DNA of 64,000 bases from Phycisphaerales bacterium (GCA_009691805.1 SIAK01000009.1:1-64000); one strand, 5' to 3'. Positions 44,224 through 53,577 are shown, counted from the stretch's first letter. Numbers and translations are program-made. Notes: generated by a model not told the origin, from the sequence alone.

Positions 44224-45281
44224 TCGCTGCCAATGCTGCTTTCCGCAGGTGACGATTCCTCCAAGACCGCTCGCGCGGCATTCTCTGCCGCAACTCTCGC
44301 GATTGCCATCTCGCCAATCTCTTTCAGAACTGGCACGAAGGTTTCGTTGCGCTCACGGAAGAGTGTCAGATGCCCGCCTTCGTACAGAAACGTGCAGGGA
44401 GAGCCGAGCGCGACACGCAATCGCTCTTGAGCAGAGACTGGGACAACCATGTCCGAAGTTGCATTGATCAAAACGATCGGACACCCACGCAAGATCGGCG
44501 CTGCGTAGAGTGGATCGAGCCGACAGGTCGCCGCGTACCCCGCGTGAAATGCTGGATTTTTCAGCATCTCACGCGGAATGATGCCGAAGCCCAACAGTGA
44601 GTTCTCCACAACATCAAGGCAACTTCCGCCCCCAGCCACGATCACCGCCGCATCAAAATGAACCTTGCCCGTCGCGAGCAGACCCACTGTCATGAGTGCT
44701 CCAAGACTCTCGCCCACGATCAGAATCGGCGCATTCTGAAGCTCGGGGTGCTCGTGGCGAAGCTGTTGCACCTGAGCGCAAACGACATCTGCGGCAGCGA
44801 ACAGCATTTGATCGATCGCGTGAGCGAGCGCGGCACCACGAGCAAACGCGTCCATGCCCTCGGTCGCAAGCATCACATCCTCCGCGATCCATTCGAGGGG
44901 AGGCTTCAGTTGCAAGGCGTACCAACCAGCATCGACCAAGCCAAAGTCCGAAGTCGTACCTGCTTTCCTTGCCGCGAGCAGGACACAGATGCCGTTCGAC
45001 CGCCTCATGCCGTTCAAAAAAAAAGGCTCCAGCATCGTGCTCACGGGGGGTTCCATCCACGAGTTTGGCTTCTCCATGCCAGCGAGACGCGCGGGCAATT
45101 CGCCGGCGCCCGCCTGATGCGGCGCGATCGGTTGCGTGATCACGCCTGTTCCTAGCGTGCATTCCTTTGGCCGTCGCATCGTCCCAGCGCAGCCACTGAC
45201 TCCGACGATCAATGCGCCGACGCAGAGCGCGCGACACAATCGTTGCGCGCACACGCACTTGATCCGTGGACTTCCCCGCAT
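44220..45281 (-). CDS. Alpha/beta-hydrolase lipoprotein, copy 2
   Basis: A 353-residue paralog of copy 1 with lipobox-like IVGVSGC (Cys31), PKECTLGTGVITQPI, nucleophile elbow GESLGALMTVG, Asp in NATSDMVVPVS and His in YEGGHLTLF. The N-terminal half after the lipobox is the most divergent part. ATG 45281 has AAGGAG the same distance upstream as in copy 1, and the reading frame further upstream overlaps the Gfo/Idh gene. It probably is cotranscribed with the Gfo/Idh gene, 13 bases upstream. Substrate unknown. Confidence 0.85.
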   Translation of the reverse strand: MRGSPRIKCVCAQRLCRALCVGALIVGVSGCAGTMRRPKECTLGTGVITQPIAPHQAGAGELPARLAGMEKPNSWMEPPVSTMLEPFFLNGMRRSNGICVLLAARKAGTTSDFGLVDAGWYALQLKPPLEWIAEDVMLATEGMDAFARGAALAHAIDQMLFAAADVVCAQVQQLRHEHPELQNAPILIVGESLGALMTVGLLATGKVHFDAAVIVAGGGSCLDVVENSLLGFGIIPREMLKNPAFHAGYAATCRLDPLYAAPILRGCPIVLINATSDMVVPVSAQERLRVALGSPCTFLYEGGHLTLFRERNETFVPVLKEIGEMAIARVAAENAARAVLEESSPAESSIGSD

Positions 45282-45294
45282 GCTGGCTCCTTGT

Positions 45295-46632
45295 CTAATG
45301 CGCGACTCCAGGCACCGCCACCGCTGCCGCAGGGCGCGGGCCAAACTCTACTGTTTCCGGCATAAGTTCTTCCGTCGAGTACAGCGCTTGGTCCCACGTC
45401 ACATCCTTACCGCTGTAGGCAGCCATACGACCCATGATCGCCACCAAGGTGCTCTTCGCGACGCGCTCGCCTTCATTGATCGCGATGTTGTTGCGAATCG
45501 CGTTCTGCAGATCGATGTGCTCTTGCACGTACGGATTTGTCTGCTTTTCTGCAAATTTCCACGCCTTCGCGCCTGTGAGCACCGCTGAACCTGATGTCAA
45601 CTCCGCGACGCCTTCACTGCCGGAGATGATTTCTTCCACTTTGCCATCTGTGCCATCCTGCTGACGACAGAGGCTCAAGACAAAGCGGTCGCCAGGGTAG
45701 ACATACTCCAACCCGAAGTGGTCGAAGATGTGTCCGTAGAGTTTCGTATCCGTGCGTGCTTGTCGACCACCCACGCCGCGCACGAGCACAGGATCCGCCT
45801 GCATGACCCACTGCATGACATCGAGTTGATGCACATGCTGCTCGACGATGTGATCGCCGGAGAGCCACGAGTGATAGAGCCAGTTGCGCACTTGATTCTC
45901 GACATCCGACTTGGCCGCGTCGGGCGCAACATTCCAAAGGCTGCCCATATTCCAATAGCAACGCGCGGCGATGACCTTACCGATGTCGCCGCGATGAATG
46001 CGCTCCATCGCCTCGATGTAACTGCGCTCATGTCGCCGTTGCGTTCCTGCGACAACCTTCAACCCAAGCTCTTTGCTCTTCACTGCTGCCGCGAGGAAAC
46101 GACGAATTCCAGGACCGTCCACCGCGACGGGTTTTTCCGTGAACACATGCTTGTGCGCATCGACCGCGGCCGCGAAGTGTATCGAACGAAATCCTGGCGG
46201 CGTCGCAAGAATCACGACATCACAATCACTCGCGCAAACGCGCTTGTACGCATCAAATCCCGTGAACACACTTTGGGCGGAGACTTCATGCATTCCCGCT
46301 TGCACGAGTCCTTCATTCGCGCGCACCACGCGATCAGCGAAGAGATCCCCGAGCGCGACTACTTCGACGGAGTATCCGCTTGATTTGCCCGCTTCGATGG
46401 CATTGAACATCGCGCCCGTGCCGCGTCCACCACATCCGATCACGGCGATCTTCAGCTTCGGCGCAGCGTCCTGCTCCACTTGCGCGCGCGCGCGTTGCGT
46501 GAAGAGCGAGAACGCCGCAGGGACAGCCAATCCTGCGGCAAGTCCCGCGCCAAGACTTGTTCCAACGAATGCGCGTCGTGATGCATGCTGTGATGCGTCC
46601 TGTGTTGAATGCTGTGTTGGATGCTGTGTCAT
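45295..46632 (-). CDS. Tat-exported Gfo/Idh/MocA oxidoreductase
   Basis: A 445-residue NAD(P)-dependent sugar dehydrogenase-like protein. The N-terminus carries a twin-arginine signal (ASRRAFVGTSLGAGLAAGL, then PAAFSLF) preceded by a Gln/His/Thr-rich repeat. The Rossmann domain shows KIAVIGCGGRGTGAMFNA and later VFTEKPVAVD, with the usual Glu-Lys-Pro motif; GDHIVEQHVHQLDVMQW contains the conserved catalytic His. Such secreted forms are common in planctomycetes and act on sugars or polyols; substrate unknown. It lies 13 bases before hydrolase copy 2. The last quarter is duplicated as a fragment at 43675-43903. Confidence 0.92.
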   Translation of the reverse strand: MTQHPTQHSTQDASQHASRRAFVGTSLGAGLAAGLAVPAAFSLFTQRARAQVEQDAAPKLKIAVIGCGGRGTGAMFNAIEAGKSSGYSVEVVALGDLFADRVVRANEGLVQAGMHEVSAQSVFTGFDAYKRVCASDCDVVILATPPGFRSIHFAAAVDAHKHVFTEKPVAVDGPGIRRFLAAAVKSKELGLKVVAGTQRRHERSYIEAMERIHRGDIGKVIAARCYWNMGSLWNVAPDAAKSDVENQVRNWLYHSWLSGDHIVEQHVHQLDVMQWVMQADPVLVRGVGGRQARTDTKLYGHIFDHFGLEYVYPGDRFVLSLCRQQDGTDGKVEEIISGSEGVAELTSGSAVLTGAKAWKFAEKQTNPYVQEHIDLQNAIRNNIAINEGERVAKSTLVAIMGRMAAYSGKDVTWDQALYSTEELMPETVEFGPRPAAAVAVPGVAH

Positions 46633-46667
46633 AGGAATGTCCCTCTCAAAGCGCGCAAGCTGCGCGA

Positions 46668-47474
46668 CTAGTTTTTCTTCACTTCAGGAGCGGTGTCACT
46701 CACCACTCGGAATCCACAGAACGGTCCGTCCGCAAGCCACCACACTGACTTTGGAAACTGTGGATCGCTCGCATTCCAATCCTCGGTCGGAGTCAGTGTG
46801 TTGGCGCATCCCACCGCCGCTTGGGTGTCTTGAAATGATCCGCCCATCATGCGCGCGTTCGCTGCGTCATTCACCCATTCGCCTGCGTTGCCGTAAAGAT
46901 CGAAGCATCCGAGTGCGTCTGCTTTTTTCTTCGCACACTTGTGCGTGGTGTCGGGCGAATTCTCAATCGTCCACGCGTAGTCCGCAATCGCGTCAGCAGG
47001 AATCTTCGCTTGGGCACAGATCAACTTCCATTCTTCCTCCGTCGGTAGACGCGCCGCAAGACTCGCCTTCGCTCCGATCCACTGCGCGCATTGCGTTGCG
47101 TTCTTGTGGCTCAAAGAAATGGCTGGAAATCCCGCGTGACCGAATCCGCGATCCGCAGCGACGTATGGTTTCGTCGGCTTCGTGACCGCCTTCGACACAT
47201 CCGTCGCGGACTTGTCATCAAGCGCAAAGACGAAGACATCGAAAAGATCCCACGGGATTTCAATCGTTGAAACAAATTTCGTGCTCCCATCCGCAGCGGA
47301 AAACGGCACGAACGCGAGTTCGCCGGTCCACCCCTGCAGTGTCACAGTGAATCCCTTCGGAGCGCTCGCGGCGGGCGCGCTTTGCGTTGCAGCAATGAGA
47401 AGCGCCGCCAGCGTCAGGAGTGAAACTCCCAGGACACTGGCGGCGCGCGAATCTATCGAATGCGAGTTCTTCAC
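46668..47474 (-). CDS. Secreted FGE/SUMF1-domain protein
   Basis: A 268-residue protein: signal peptide (about 1-37), then a formylglycine-generating-enzyme-like domain with WIGAKASLAARLPTEEEWKL, ECF-like DLYGNAGEWVNDAANARMMGGSF and the C-terminal GPFCGFRVVS. In this superfamily, FGE converts a sulfatase Cys to formylglycine, but many bacterial SUMF1-domain proteins are ligand-binding or have other roles; the active-site Cys pair of true FGE is not evident. No sulfatase is encoded in the window. It ends 35 bases upstream of the Gfo/Idh gene, and starts 31 bases after the choice-of-anchor-B gene, so the three may be cotranscribed. Confidence 0.82.
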   Translation of the reverse strand: MKNSHSIDSRAASVLGVSLLTLAALLIAATQSAPAASAPKGFTVTLQGWTGELAFVPFSAADGSTKFVSTIEIPWDLFDVFVFALDDKSATDVSKAVTKPTKPYVAADRGFGHAGFPAISLSHKNATQCAQWIGAKASLAARLPTEEEWKLICAQAKIPADAIADYAWTIENSPDTTHKCAKKKADALGCFDLYGNAGEWVNDAANARMMGGSFQDTQAAVGCANTLTPTEDWNASDPQFPKSVWWLADGPFCGFRVVSDTAPEVKKN

Positions 47475-47505
47475 ACGCGCACTCTAGAGGAAGTTGCTTT
47501 CAGAT

Positions 47506-49764
47506 TCAGCCGGTCCAACCATTGAGGAGCATCGAAATGTCTTCCGCGCCAACAACACCGTTGCCGTTGATATCCGCTGCTGCATTCGAACTACCCCACG
47601 CATTGAGCATGATCGTCAGATCAGCGGCGTTGACCACGCCGTCTCCGTTGAGATCACCGAGCAAGATCGCTGGGCATTGCAAGTTGTACACGTGGAAGTC
47701 ATCGACACCTGCTTCAATCACACTGCCCGAATCAAGGTCACGAGCGATGAAGCGCACGCGAACTTGCGTTGTTGGAGTGATGTAGTCACGCACACGGAAT
47801 GCCTTGCGAACCCACGCGCCTGCGTTTTCCGCGACGAGTTCCATCTGCACCCAAGTCACGCCGTTGTTTCCAGAGATCTCCACTGGCATCGTGTCAAGGC
47901 CTGCGGACGCGCCTTGATTGTTCGAGTACCAACGATGATAGGAAATCATTGGTTCAGAGAACCCGGCGAGGTTGAGTGCGGGCGACAACAGCGTCGTCGT
48001 GCCTCCATCGACGTCTGCCACACCGACCGTGCCACCCACAGCACCGTTGCCAGTGATCCAGCACAGGGTGCCTACTGCCGTGTGGTCATCTTCAGGCTGC
48101 GCTGTCGTTCCCACGGGATCCGCGCGAACCCACTGACCACTCGTTGCCGTGTCACCTGTTATGCCGCCTGTCCAGCCGAGATTGGTTTCGAATGTATCGA
48201 GCAAAACTTCCGTCGAACCCAACGCGTACGTTGTGCTGCGCGACGTTGGATCGGTGGAAGTATCACCCACGTTGTTCGATGCGGTGAAGGTGTACGAGGC
48301 GAGCGTCGTGCAAGCATCCGATGGGAAGATCGCGCGATAAATATTGCTGCCGAGCGAACTCATTGGCACAGCGACGTTGGCTCCGTTGGAGCCCGTGATG
48401 TTCATCTTCACGGTCGATGGATTGATCGTGTGACCAGAAGACGCGAGCACGCGCATATCAATCGTGGATGTCCCGACGGGGCTCACGAAGGTCGGTGCTG
48501 TGCCCACGAGTTCGAAGTTTGCTGCATCGACTTGCAAGCGCCAGACAAAGAGTCCGCGTTCGAGATCGCTGCCGATGATCGTTCCGCTTGGGAAGTATGG
48601 CCAGACATTCCAGAGACCATTGAAGTTCGGCGCATCCGAACTTGGATAGGTGTCAAAGTACGCAACTTCAGGTGGATTCGTCACGCTCGCACCGAGATCG
48701 AACACGCGCATGCCCGAGCGGTAATTCGCTTCGAGCAAGAGATTGCCGACGGTGAAGAGATTGTGTCCGATCGCGACGTTGCCATTCGTGAACTTGCCGA
48801 CGTAGGTTGGTGTCGCGAGCGTTTGCACGTCGATGACGATCGTGTCGGTCGTCGTCGTCGTGTTGCCTTCATCCAATTCGTCATTGATGTAGAAGTACTT
48901 CAAGTCTGCGCTCAACCATCCTTGATGGCAGTAGCGCGCGCCTGGATACGTCACGAATCCCAGTTGCACCGGCGCAGCTTTGTTCGTCACATCGACGATG
49001 TACAGACCCGTGTTGACGTTGCCGCCGTTACCGCCGCCGCAGCAGAATGCGATCTGCTTGCCCGCATACACGCCGGTTGTGTAGGTCTTCGGCGTCATCT
49101 CATGCACATAGACCGAGGACCAAGCGCCGACATAGGGCGGATTGCCCGGCGTCGTGTTCACGTCATACATACGAAGACCATTCGAACCACCACCCGCTCG
49201 GAAGAGCGTACCGCTCACGGTATCGATCGCGAGAGTGTGCGTCGCAGCGTTCGTGCCTGTTGGTGTATTGATCGTGCCTAAGACAGACACAGTTCCCGTC
49301 GCATCCAATTGCGACATGTCGAAAATCTGAACACCGCTGCCGCCTTCGGATGCGCAGTAACAAATGTTTCCGAAGACGCGCATATCGCGCCACAGACTTG
49401 TCGGTCCCGTGCGGAACGCGCGCAATTGCGCATTCGCTGGATCGGTAACTTCAACCCACGCCGTGCCGCTGGAAATTCCGATGATTGCGTACTCGCGACC
49501 TGCGGGCGAGATGTATCCCCAGCAACTATTTCCACTTGTCGATGCTACGTCGAGTGTGTTCAACGGGAACCAACTCTTCAACGCAACACCGCTTGCGGCG
49601 AATGTTCCGCCGGCGACGCCGCCTTCTGATTCACGATAGACGGGACCGTAGACGGGCTTCTGTCGGTCGCGCGCTTTGCCATCACCTTCGTGCGCGAACG
49701 ATGGGAGCACCACCATTGCGGCGGCGGCGAGAAGAGCAAGCGTGTGCTTCGGTCGAATCTGCAT
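47506..49764 (-). CDS. Choice-of-anchor-B family secreted protein with dockerin-like repeats
   Basis: A 752-residue exported protein: signal peptide (about 1-24), a beta-propeller-like choice-of-anchor-B region (about 45-410; NSCWGYISPAGREYAIIG, YCHQGWLS, DELDEG), a beta-sandwich region, a galactose-binding-like domain and a C-terminal pair of dockerin-type calcium repeats, LLGDLNGDGVVNAADLTIM and DINGNGVVGAEDISMLL. Dockerin-like tails are common in Phycisphaerae secreted proteins. The ligand is unknown. The ATG at 49764 has GGAG six bases upstream, so the longer reading frame (to 49785) is less likely. Confidence 0.88.
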   Translation of the reverse strand: MQIRPKHTLALLAAAAMVVLPSFAHEGDGKARDRQKPVYGPVYRESEGGVAGGTFAASGVALKSWFPLNTLDVASTSGNSCWGYISPAGREYAIIGISSGTAWVEVTDPANAQLRAFRTGPTSLWRDMRVFGNICYCASEGGSGVQIFDMSQLDATGTVSVLGTINTPTGTNAATHTLAIDTVSGTLFRAGGGSNGLRMYDVNTTPGNPPYVGAWSSVYVHEMTPKTYTTGVYAGKQIAFCCGGGNGGNVNTGLYIVDVTNKAAPVQLGFVTYPGARYCHQGWLSADLKYFYINDELDEGNTTTTTDTIVIDVQTLATPTYVGKFTNGNVAIGHNLFTVGNLLLEANYRSGMRVFDLGASVTNPPEVAYFDTYPSSDAPNFNGLWNVWPYFPSGTIIGSDLERGLFVWRLQVDAANFELVGTAPTFVSPVGTSTIDMRVLASSGHTINPSTVKMNITGSNGANVAVPMSSLGSNIYRAIFPSDACTTLASYTFTASNNVGDTSTDPTSRSTTYALGSTEVLLDTFETNLGWTGGITGDTATSGQWVRADPVGTTAQPEDDHTAVGTLCWITGNGAVGGTVGVADVDGGTTTLLSPALNLAGFSEPMISYHRWYSNNQGASAGLDTMPVEISGNNGVTWVQMELVAENAGAWVRKAFRVRDYITPTTQVRVRFIARDLDSGSVIEAGVDDFHVYNLQCPAILLGDLNGDGVVNAADLTIMLNAWGSSNAAADINGNGVVGAEDISMLLNGWTG

Positions 49765-49906
49765 GAGGGACTCCGAGTTGAACAACTCTCGATGTGGAAA
49801 ATGAACCCTGCGATGAAACTAGGCGAAAACATGATTCATCGCGGGTGGGCAAGGGGGCTGCTCGAATGTATCGCGTGACAGAGTGGACGGTAACGAAATG
49901 AGTAGG

Positions 49907-49930
49907 TTTCGGGAGTTTTTACTCCCGAAG
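49907..49930 (-). terminator. Hairpin after the peroxidase operon
   Basis: Stem TTCGGGAGT (49908-49916) with its complement (49921-49929) and a TTTT loop lies 27 bases after the MauG gene stop. No T run follows on the minus strand, so it may be a weak or Rho-assisted end. The rest of 49765-49956 holds nothing I can name apart from the ribosome-binding site of the anchor-B gene. Confidence 0.4.
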
Positions 49931-49956
49931 TCTAGTTTGCGTTCGCCCAAGCGCGA

Positions 49957-51261
49957 TCACTTCGCAGCAATAGGTTCGACGGAATCGAGCGACCGAAGGA
50001 AGGCGATGAGGTCGGCCTTCTGTGTGGCGCTCAATCCGAGCGGTCGGAGGACGGCTTCTCGGTGATGGTCGAGTGCGATCGCTCCTTCGAGCGTGTCATA
50101 AAACTGAATGACGTCTTCGAGCGAAGCGAACCGTCCATCATGCATGTAAGGAGCAGTTCTACCGACATTGCGAAGACTTGGCGTGCGCATTTGTCCCCAC
50201 GTTTCAGGATCGGACTTCAATCCTCGCACGAGCGTCGCTTGCTTGCCATCGACATCGTCACTGAACAACCCTGCGGAACTAAATGGATCAACCTTCAACT
50301 TCGGAATCGCGCCGTGTCGACCACGATCATCAGGCAATCGGCCGTCAGCACCTGGCAATCCAAGGTTGTGAAACTCACCATCCGTGAACTCCGTACCCGA
50401 GTGACATTGATCGCACTTCGCGACTTCATGAAAGACGATCCATCCGCGCGCTTCCGACTCGCTCAATGACTTCGCGCCCTCGATGTCACGGTCGACGATC
50501 GCCTTCGCGTAGTGATCAAATCGCGATGGTTTCGCATCCAGCGTGCGTTGAAACGCGCCGAGTGATTTCACGATGCGGCTGAAGACCGCGTCCATCGCCT
50601 CGCGGCGCGACGGTACGAGTGCATCCCATGCAGCCGACAAATCATCAGCCGCTGCATCAAGTCGTAGCGGACGCGCGCGCTCGGCAAACTCAACAGGTGG
50701 AAGACCAAGTGGCATCTCGCCAAACGCCGCTTCATACGCGGCAAGCAGCGTCGGATCGTTGCGAACAAGTTGCACAGCGCTCACGCGATCGAAGTTCATT
50801 TCCACGCCAGCTTCCATTGGTTCAGCAGCTTGCGACCAGAGTGTGTCCGCGCGACCGTCCCACGTCTGCCAACGTTGCCGCGCAGCGCCCAGCACAGTGG
50901 GCGTGTTGCGCGTGCCCGTGCCAACACCAACAGCGACCTTCGCGCCGTCGGTGAATGCGCGCGCTGGATCATGGCATGTCGCGCAACTCACTTCGCCGTT
51001 CGAAGAAAAACGCGCGTCGTGAAAAATCAACTCGCCAAGTGCTGCCGCGTTTTCATCTTGCGCCCAGCGATTCGTGCGATCGACCGCCACGCCTTTGCGT
51101 TCCGTGAAGAGTTTGACCGACTTCTGCAAACGCATGTGCGCAACTTGTTCCTCACTCGGACGTGAGTACTGCGCGATCAAGAAGAAGATTCCGACGCCGC
51201 ACAAGACCAGCGGAATGCGCAGGAACAAGTTCGGACGCTTTGGAGAAGAGGGAAGCATCAT
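49957..51261 (-). CDS. MauG/cytochrome c peroxidase family protein
   Basis: A 434-residue protein with an N-terminal membrane anchor (about 12-30) and two c-type heme motifs, CATCH (93-97) and CDQCH (283-287), the pattern of bacterial di-heme cytochrome c peroxidases and MauG. Further marks are ARFSSNGEVSCATCHDP, RNTPTVLG, WDGRADTL and the C-terminal APYMHDGRFASLEDVIQFYD. Such enzymes reduce hydrogen peroxide or oxidise other proteins in the periplasm. An insert of about 15 residues (DDRGRHGAIPKLKVDP region) is not always present. It is the third gene of a group with a FixH-like lipoprotein and an NHL protein, 10 bases after the former. Confidence 0.92.
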   Translation of the reverse strand: MMLPSSPKRPNLFLRIPLVLCGVGIFFLIAQYSRPSEEQVAHMRLQKSVKLFTERKGVAVDRTNRWAQDENAAALGELIFHDARFSSNGEVSCATCHDPARAFTDGAKVAVGVGTGTRNTPTVLGAARQRWQTWDGRADTLWSQAAEPMEAGVEMNFDRVSAVQLVRNDPTLLAAYEAAFGEMPLGLPPVEFAERARPLRLDAAADDLSAAWDALVPSRREAMDAVFSRIVKSLGAFQRTLDAKPSRFDHYAKAIVDRDIEGAKSLSESEARGWIVFHEVAKCDQCHSGTEFTDGEFHNLGLPGADGRLPDDRGRHGAIPKLKVDPFSSAGLFSDDVDGKQATLVRGLKSDPETWGQMRTPSLRNVGRTAPYMHDGRFASLEDVIQFYDTLEGAIALDHHREAVLRPLGLSATQKADLIAFLRSLDSVEPIAAK

Positions 51262-51271
51262 GAGCGCGGCA

Positions 51272-51685
51272 TCACGGCATCAGATAGAGAAACTGCGCGC
51301 GTTCGGTGACCGCGCCATGCGTTGCGTCAATCATGATCGACCATCGACCTGGCATGTGCAGCAGCATTCCCTTTGCAAGGAAATCTCCCGTTCCACGGCG
51401 TTGCATTTCCGCGACGACGTTCATGCCATGACCATGTTCAGGCATTTCCGCATCGATCGTGCACTCCACATCCGCAGGTTTTCCTTGCGCATCAAGAATA
51501 CGAATCTCGACATCGAAGGGATCCGCGCGCGGAATCAATCCGCCGACCACGCGCCAGGCGACTTGATACGTTCCATCCGCACTCTTTGCGGTTTCCCACG
51601 ATGTGTCGATCGACGAACTTCCACCGCAGGCGACAAGGCATTGCATCGCGACCAAGCAGAAGAACAAGTGAATGCAACGATTCAC
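51272..51685 (-). CDS. FixH/YtkA-like lipoprotein
   Basis: A 137-residue lipoprotein with lipobox LVAC (Cys20) and a beta-sandwich domain with the FixH/YtkA pattern: SADGTYQVAWRVVG, FDVEIRILDAQGK, DAEMPEHGHGMN and MLLHMPGRWSIMIDATHG. YtkA-like proteins are thought to bind copper or assist cytochrome assembly; the MPEHGHGM stretch could bind metal. Start is GTG at 51685 overlapping the NHL gene stop (GTGA), with AGGA about ten bases upstream. Located between the NHL protein and the peroxidase in one operon. Confidence 0.75.
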   Translation of the reverse strand: MNRCIHLFFCLVAMQCLVACGGSSSIDTSWETAKSADGTYQVAWRVVGGLIPRADPFDVEIRILDAQGKPADVECTIDAEMPEHGHGMNVVAEMQRRGTGDFLAKGMLLHMPGRWSIMIDATHGAVTERAQFLYLMP

Positions 51686-53577
51686 GATTCGTTTCCTGTG
51701 GAGTCGGTGGCGGGAGTTCGCTTGCGCGTATAGAAACGACTCAGAGAGGTCGTCAATGTCCACTGACCATTCGCATCGAACAGTTGGAAGCGATGATTGC
51801 CTCGGTCGACGGCGGTGAATCCATCACCAAGCGGCGCGACTCCGAGCGGCATCCAGAACTCTTCGTCGAGTTCTCCCCGCGTCGATAAGGCGCGCGCGAC
51901 TTGAGCACTTACTGTTTTTTCCGAACTCGGCGTGCAGAGATACACACTGTCGCGGCCAGCATCACTCACAACAAGCGCGTGCGCGGCGGTACTCGCAACG
52001 CCCATCGGGCGAATGAACGGCATGGGTCCATCTGGCAAAAGCAGCGTCCTGATCTCACGCCACTCGTCAGGTTTCTCGCCCTCTCGACTCCATAAACATT
52101 GGCTCGCAGGATCAGCGACGACGATCAGCCCGTAGATGAGGCAGAACTCGACAGGCTCGCGAATCTCCTCCGGCAACTTCACTTCTGGTAACGCCGCGAA
52201 ACTCCACGAGAGCTGCACGATGCTTCGATTCGCCGAATCGAGCGCGTAGATCGTTTCCTGCTGAAACTCGATATCCACGATGCGCGGAGTTCGCTCAGGC
52301 TTCGAACCATCCGCGTTGCGCAACTTCGTCAGGTCGAGTGACTTCACAAGTCGCGCACCGAACGCATTCCAAATGAGCGGCTGCGTTCGATCGATCTCGC
52401 ACGCCCAAACATCAAACACGTTGCGCGATGCATCCGCAATCACGAATCGCTTGCCGTCAGGAAACACTCCGAGCGCGCTGATGGATGGATACCGACCAGG
52501 ACTCGCGCCGCTCGCGCCTACCGTTGCAACGTTGTATGGCGGGACGTTGATCGCATCGAAGAGTATGACCGCGCCAGTTTCAGGTTCATGCATCGCGAGC
52601 AACCCGCCCGCGCAGGCGACTTCACTCCCGAAATGGCTTGAAACTGCGCCCTTTCCGCTCCCTAGACCATCGTCCACCGACGCGGCGCCGCCCGTTGCAA
52701 AAAGTTGCACGCGATCTTCGAAGCCTTCCGTGATCGCCGCAATGCTTCCGTCGGCATTGAGCGCGATCGCATCGGGATAGTGAATGCGTCCGTCGCCTTG
52801 ACGAGGGACGACAGCGTGCATGCCCCAATATCCCATGAATGCGCCGTTCGCTGCATGCACGATCGCGATGCGGTGATTCAAGTGATCCGCGACGAAGAGA
52901 CAACCATCACGCGCGGCAAGGGCCCGTGGTTCTGTGAACTGCCCTGGAAACGAACCGCGCTCACCGAACGCCTTCGATGCGCCTCGTCCGTGATCTTCCA
53001 CGCAGTGCAGCTGATGCTTCTCAGCATCGCTCCACCACAAGTGTCCGAATCCATCAAACGCAACACCCGAAGGACGCGTGCCCTGATGACGCGCGATGAT
53101 CGCGTTGTTCGGCGCAGCGAGATCAAAGACCAACACTTCGCCAAGTCCGTCATCCGCAACCGCGACGAGCGTTCCGTCGACCGCGACCGCGCAGGGCGTG
53201 CGCAAAACTCCTCCACCGAGTGTGAAATGCGTGTCTCCGTGAAAGATCGCGACACGACCCGCGCCGCGCTCGACGATGAGCAGTGCCTCATCATCACTCG
53301 CCATTGCGACAGGCCACTGCAAGGTTCCAAATCGATCCACTCGCGTCGCGGTGAGACTGTCGGTGACGGCGAAGACGGCATTGCTCTCGCCACTCGAAAC
53401 CAGCAGCAGCTCGCCCGATCCTTCTATGCCGAGCGCGGCGCGCAAGTCACCACTAATCCACGCGCAACCTGCTGCGCCATCGACGCGATCCACCTGTCGA
53501 AGCGGCTGCGCATGCACAGGGCAATCTTGCGCTCCGAAGAGCGCGCTGACGAGAGTGACGAGTGCAACGAATGCCAT
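51682..53577 (-). CDS. Secreted NHL-repeat beta-propeller protein
   Basis: A 631-residue exported protein: signal peptide (about 1-22), then several NHL-type repeats such as GERGSFPGQFTEPRALAARD, CLFVADHLNHRIAIVH and GDGRIHYPDAIALNADGS, which form a beta-propeller. The C-terminal part ends with GVAPLGDGFTAVDRGNHRFQLFD. NHL propellers are protein- or ligand-binding scaffolds. It is the first gene of the operon with the FixH-like lipoprotein and the MauG peroxidase, and starts 62 bases from a divergent antiporter gene. The function is unknown. Confidence 0.85.
   Translation of the reverse strand: MAFVALVTLVSALFGAQDCPVHAQPLRQVDRVDGAAGCAWISGDLRAALGIEGSGELLLVSSGESNAVFAVTDSLTATRVDRFGTLQWPVAMASDDEALLIVERGAGRVAIFHGDTHFTLGGGVLRTPCAVAVDGTLVAVADDGLGEVLVFDLAAPNNAIIARHQGTRPSGVAFDGFGHLWWSDAEKHQLHCVEDHGRGASKAFGERGSFPGQFTEPRALAARDGCLFVADHLNHRIAIVHAANGAFMGYWGMHAVVPRQGDGRIHYPDAIALNADGSIAAITEGFEDRVQLFATGGAASVDDGLGSGKGAVSSHFGSEVACAGGLLAMHEPETGAVILFDAINVPPYNVATVGASGASPGRYPSISALGVFPDGKRFVIADASRNVFDVWACEIDRTQPLIWNAFGARLVKSLDLTKLRNADGSKPERTPRIVDIEFQQETIYALDSANRSIVQLSWSFAALPEVKLPEEIREPVEFCLIYGLIVVADPASQCLWSREGEKPDEWREIRTLLLPDGPMPFIRPMGVASTAAHALVVSDAGRDSVYLCTPSSEKTVSAQVARALSTRGELDEEFWMPLGVAPLGDGFTAVDRGNHRFQLFDANGQWTLTTSLSRFYTRKRTPATDSTGNES

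Larger units (their letters stand above)
42284..45520. repeat. Diverged tandem duplication, two units of about 1.62 kb
   Basis: Unit 1 (42284-43900) runs from inside the YhiN gene through a hydrolase gene to inside a Gfo/Idh C-terminal segment; unit 2 (43901-45520) repeats the same order. The centre, near 43896-43906, fuses a Gfo/Idh sequence to a YhiN sequence at a shared TGTGCT, suggesting microhomology joining. The copies have diverged at many positions, so the event is old, and both hydrolase genes are intact while the junction fragments are not. Confidence 0.88.

Noticed and set aside
47494-49281. 595-codon plus-strand ORF opposite the anchor-B gene
   Set aside because: Antisense shadow; the minus-strand product has a signal peptide and dockerin repeats, the plus one has no motif.
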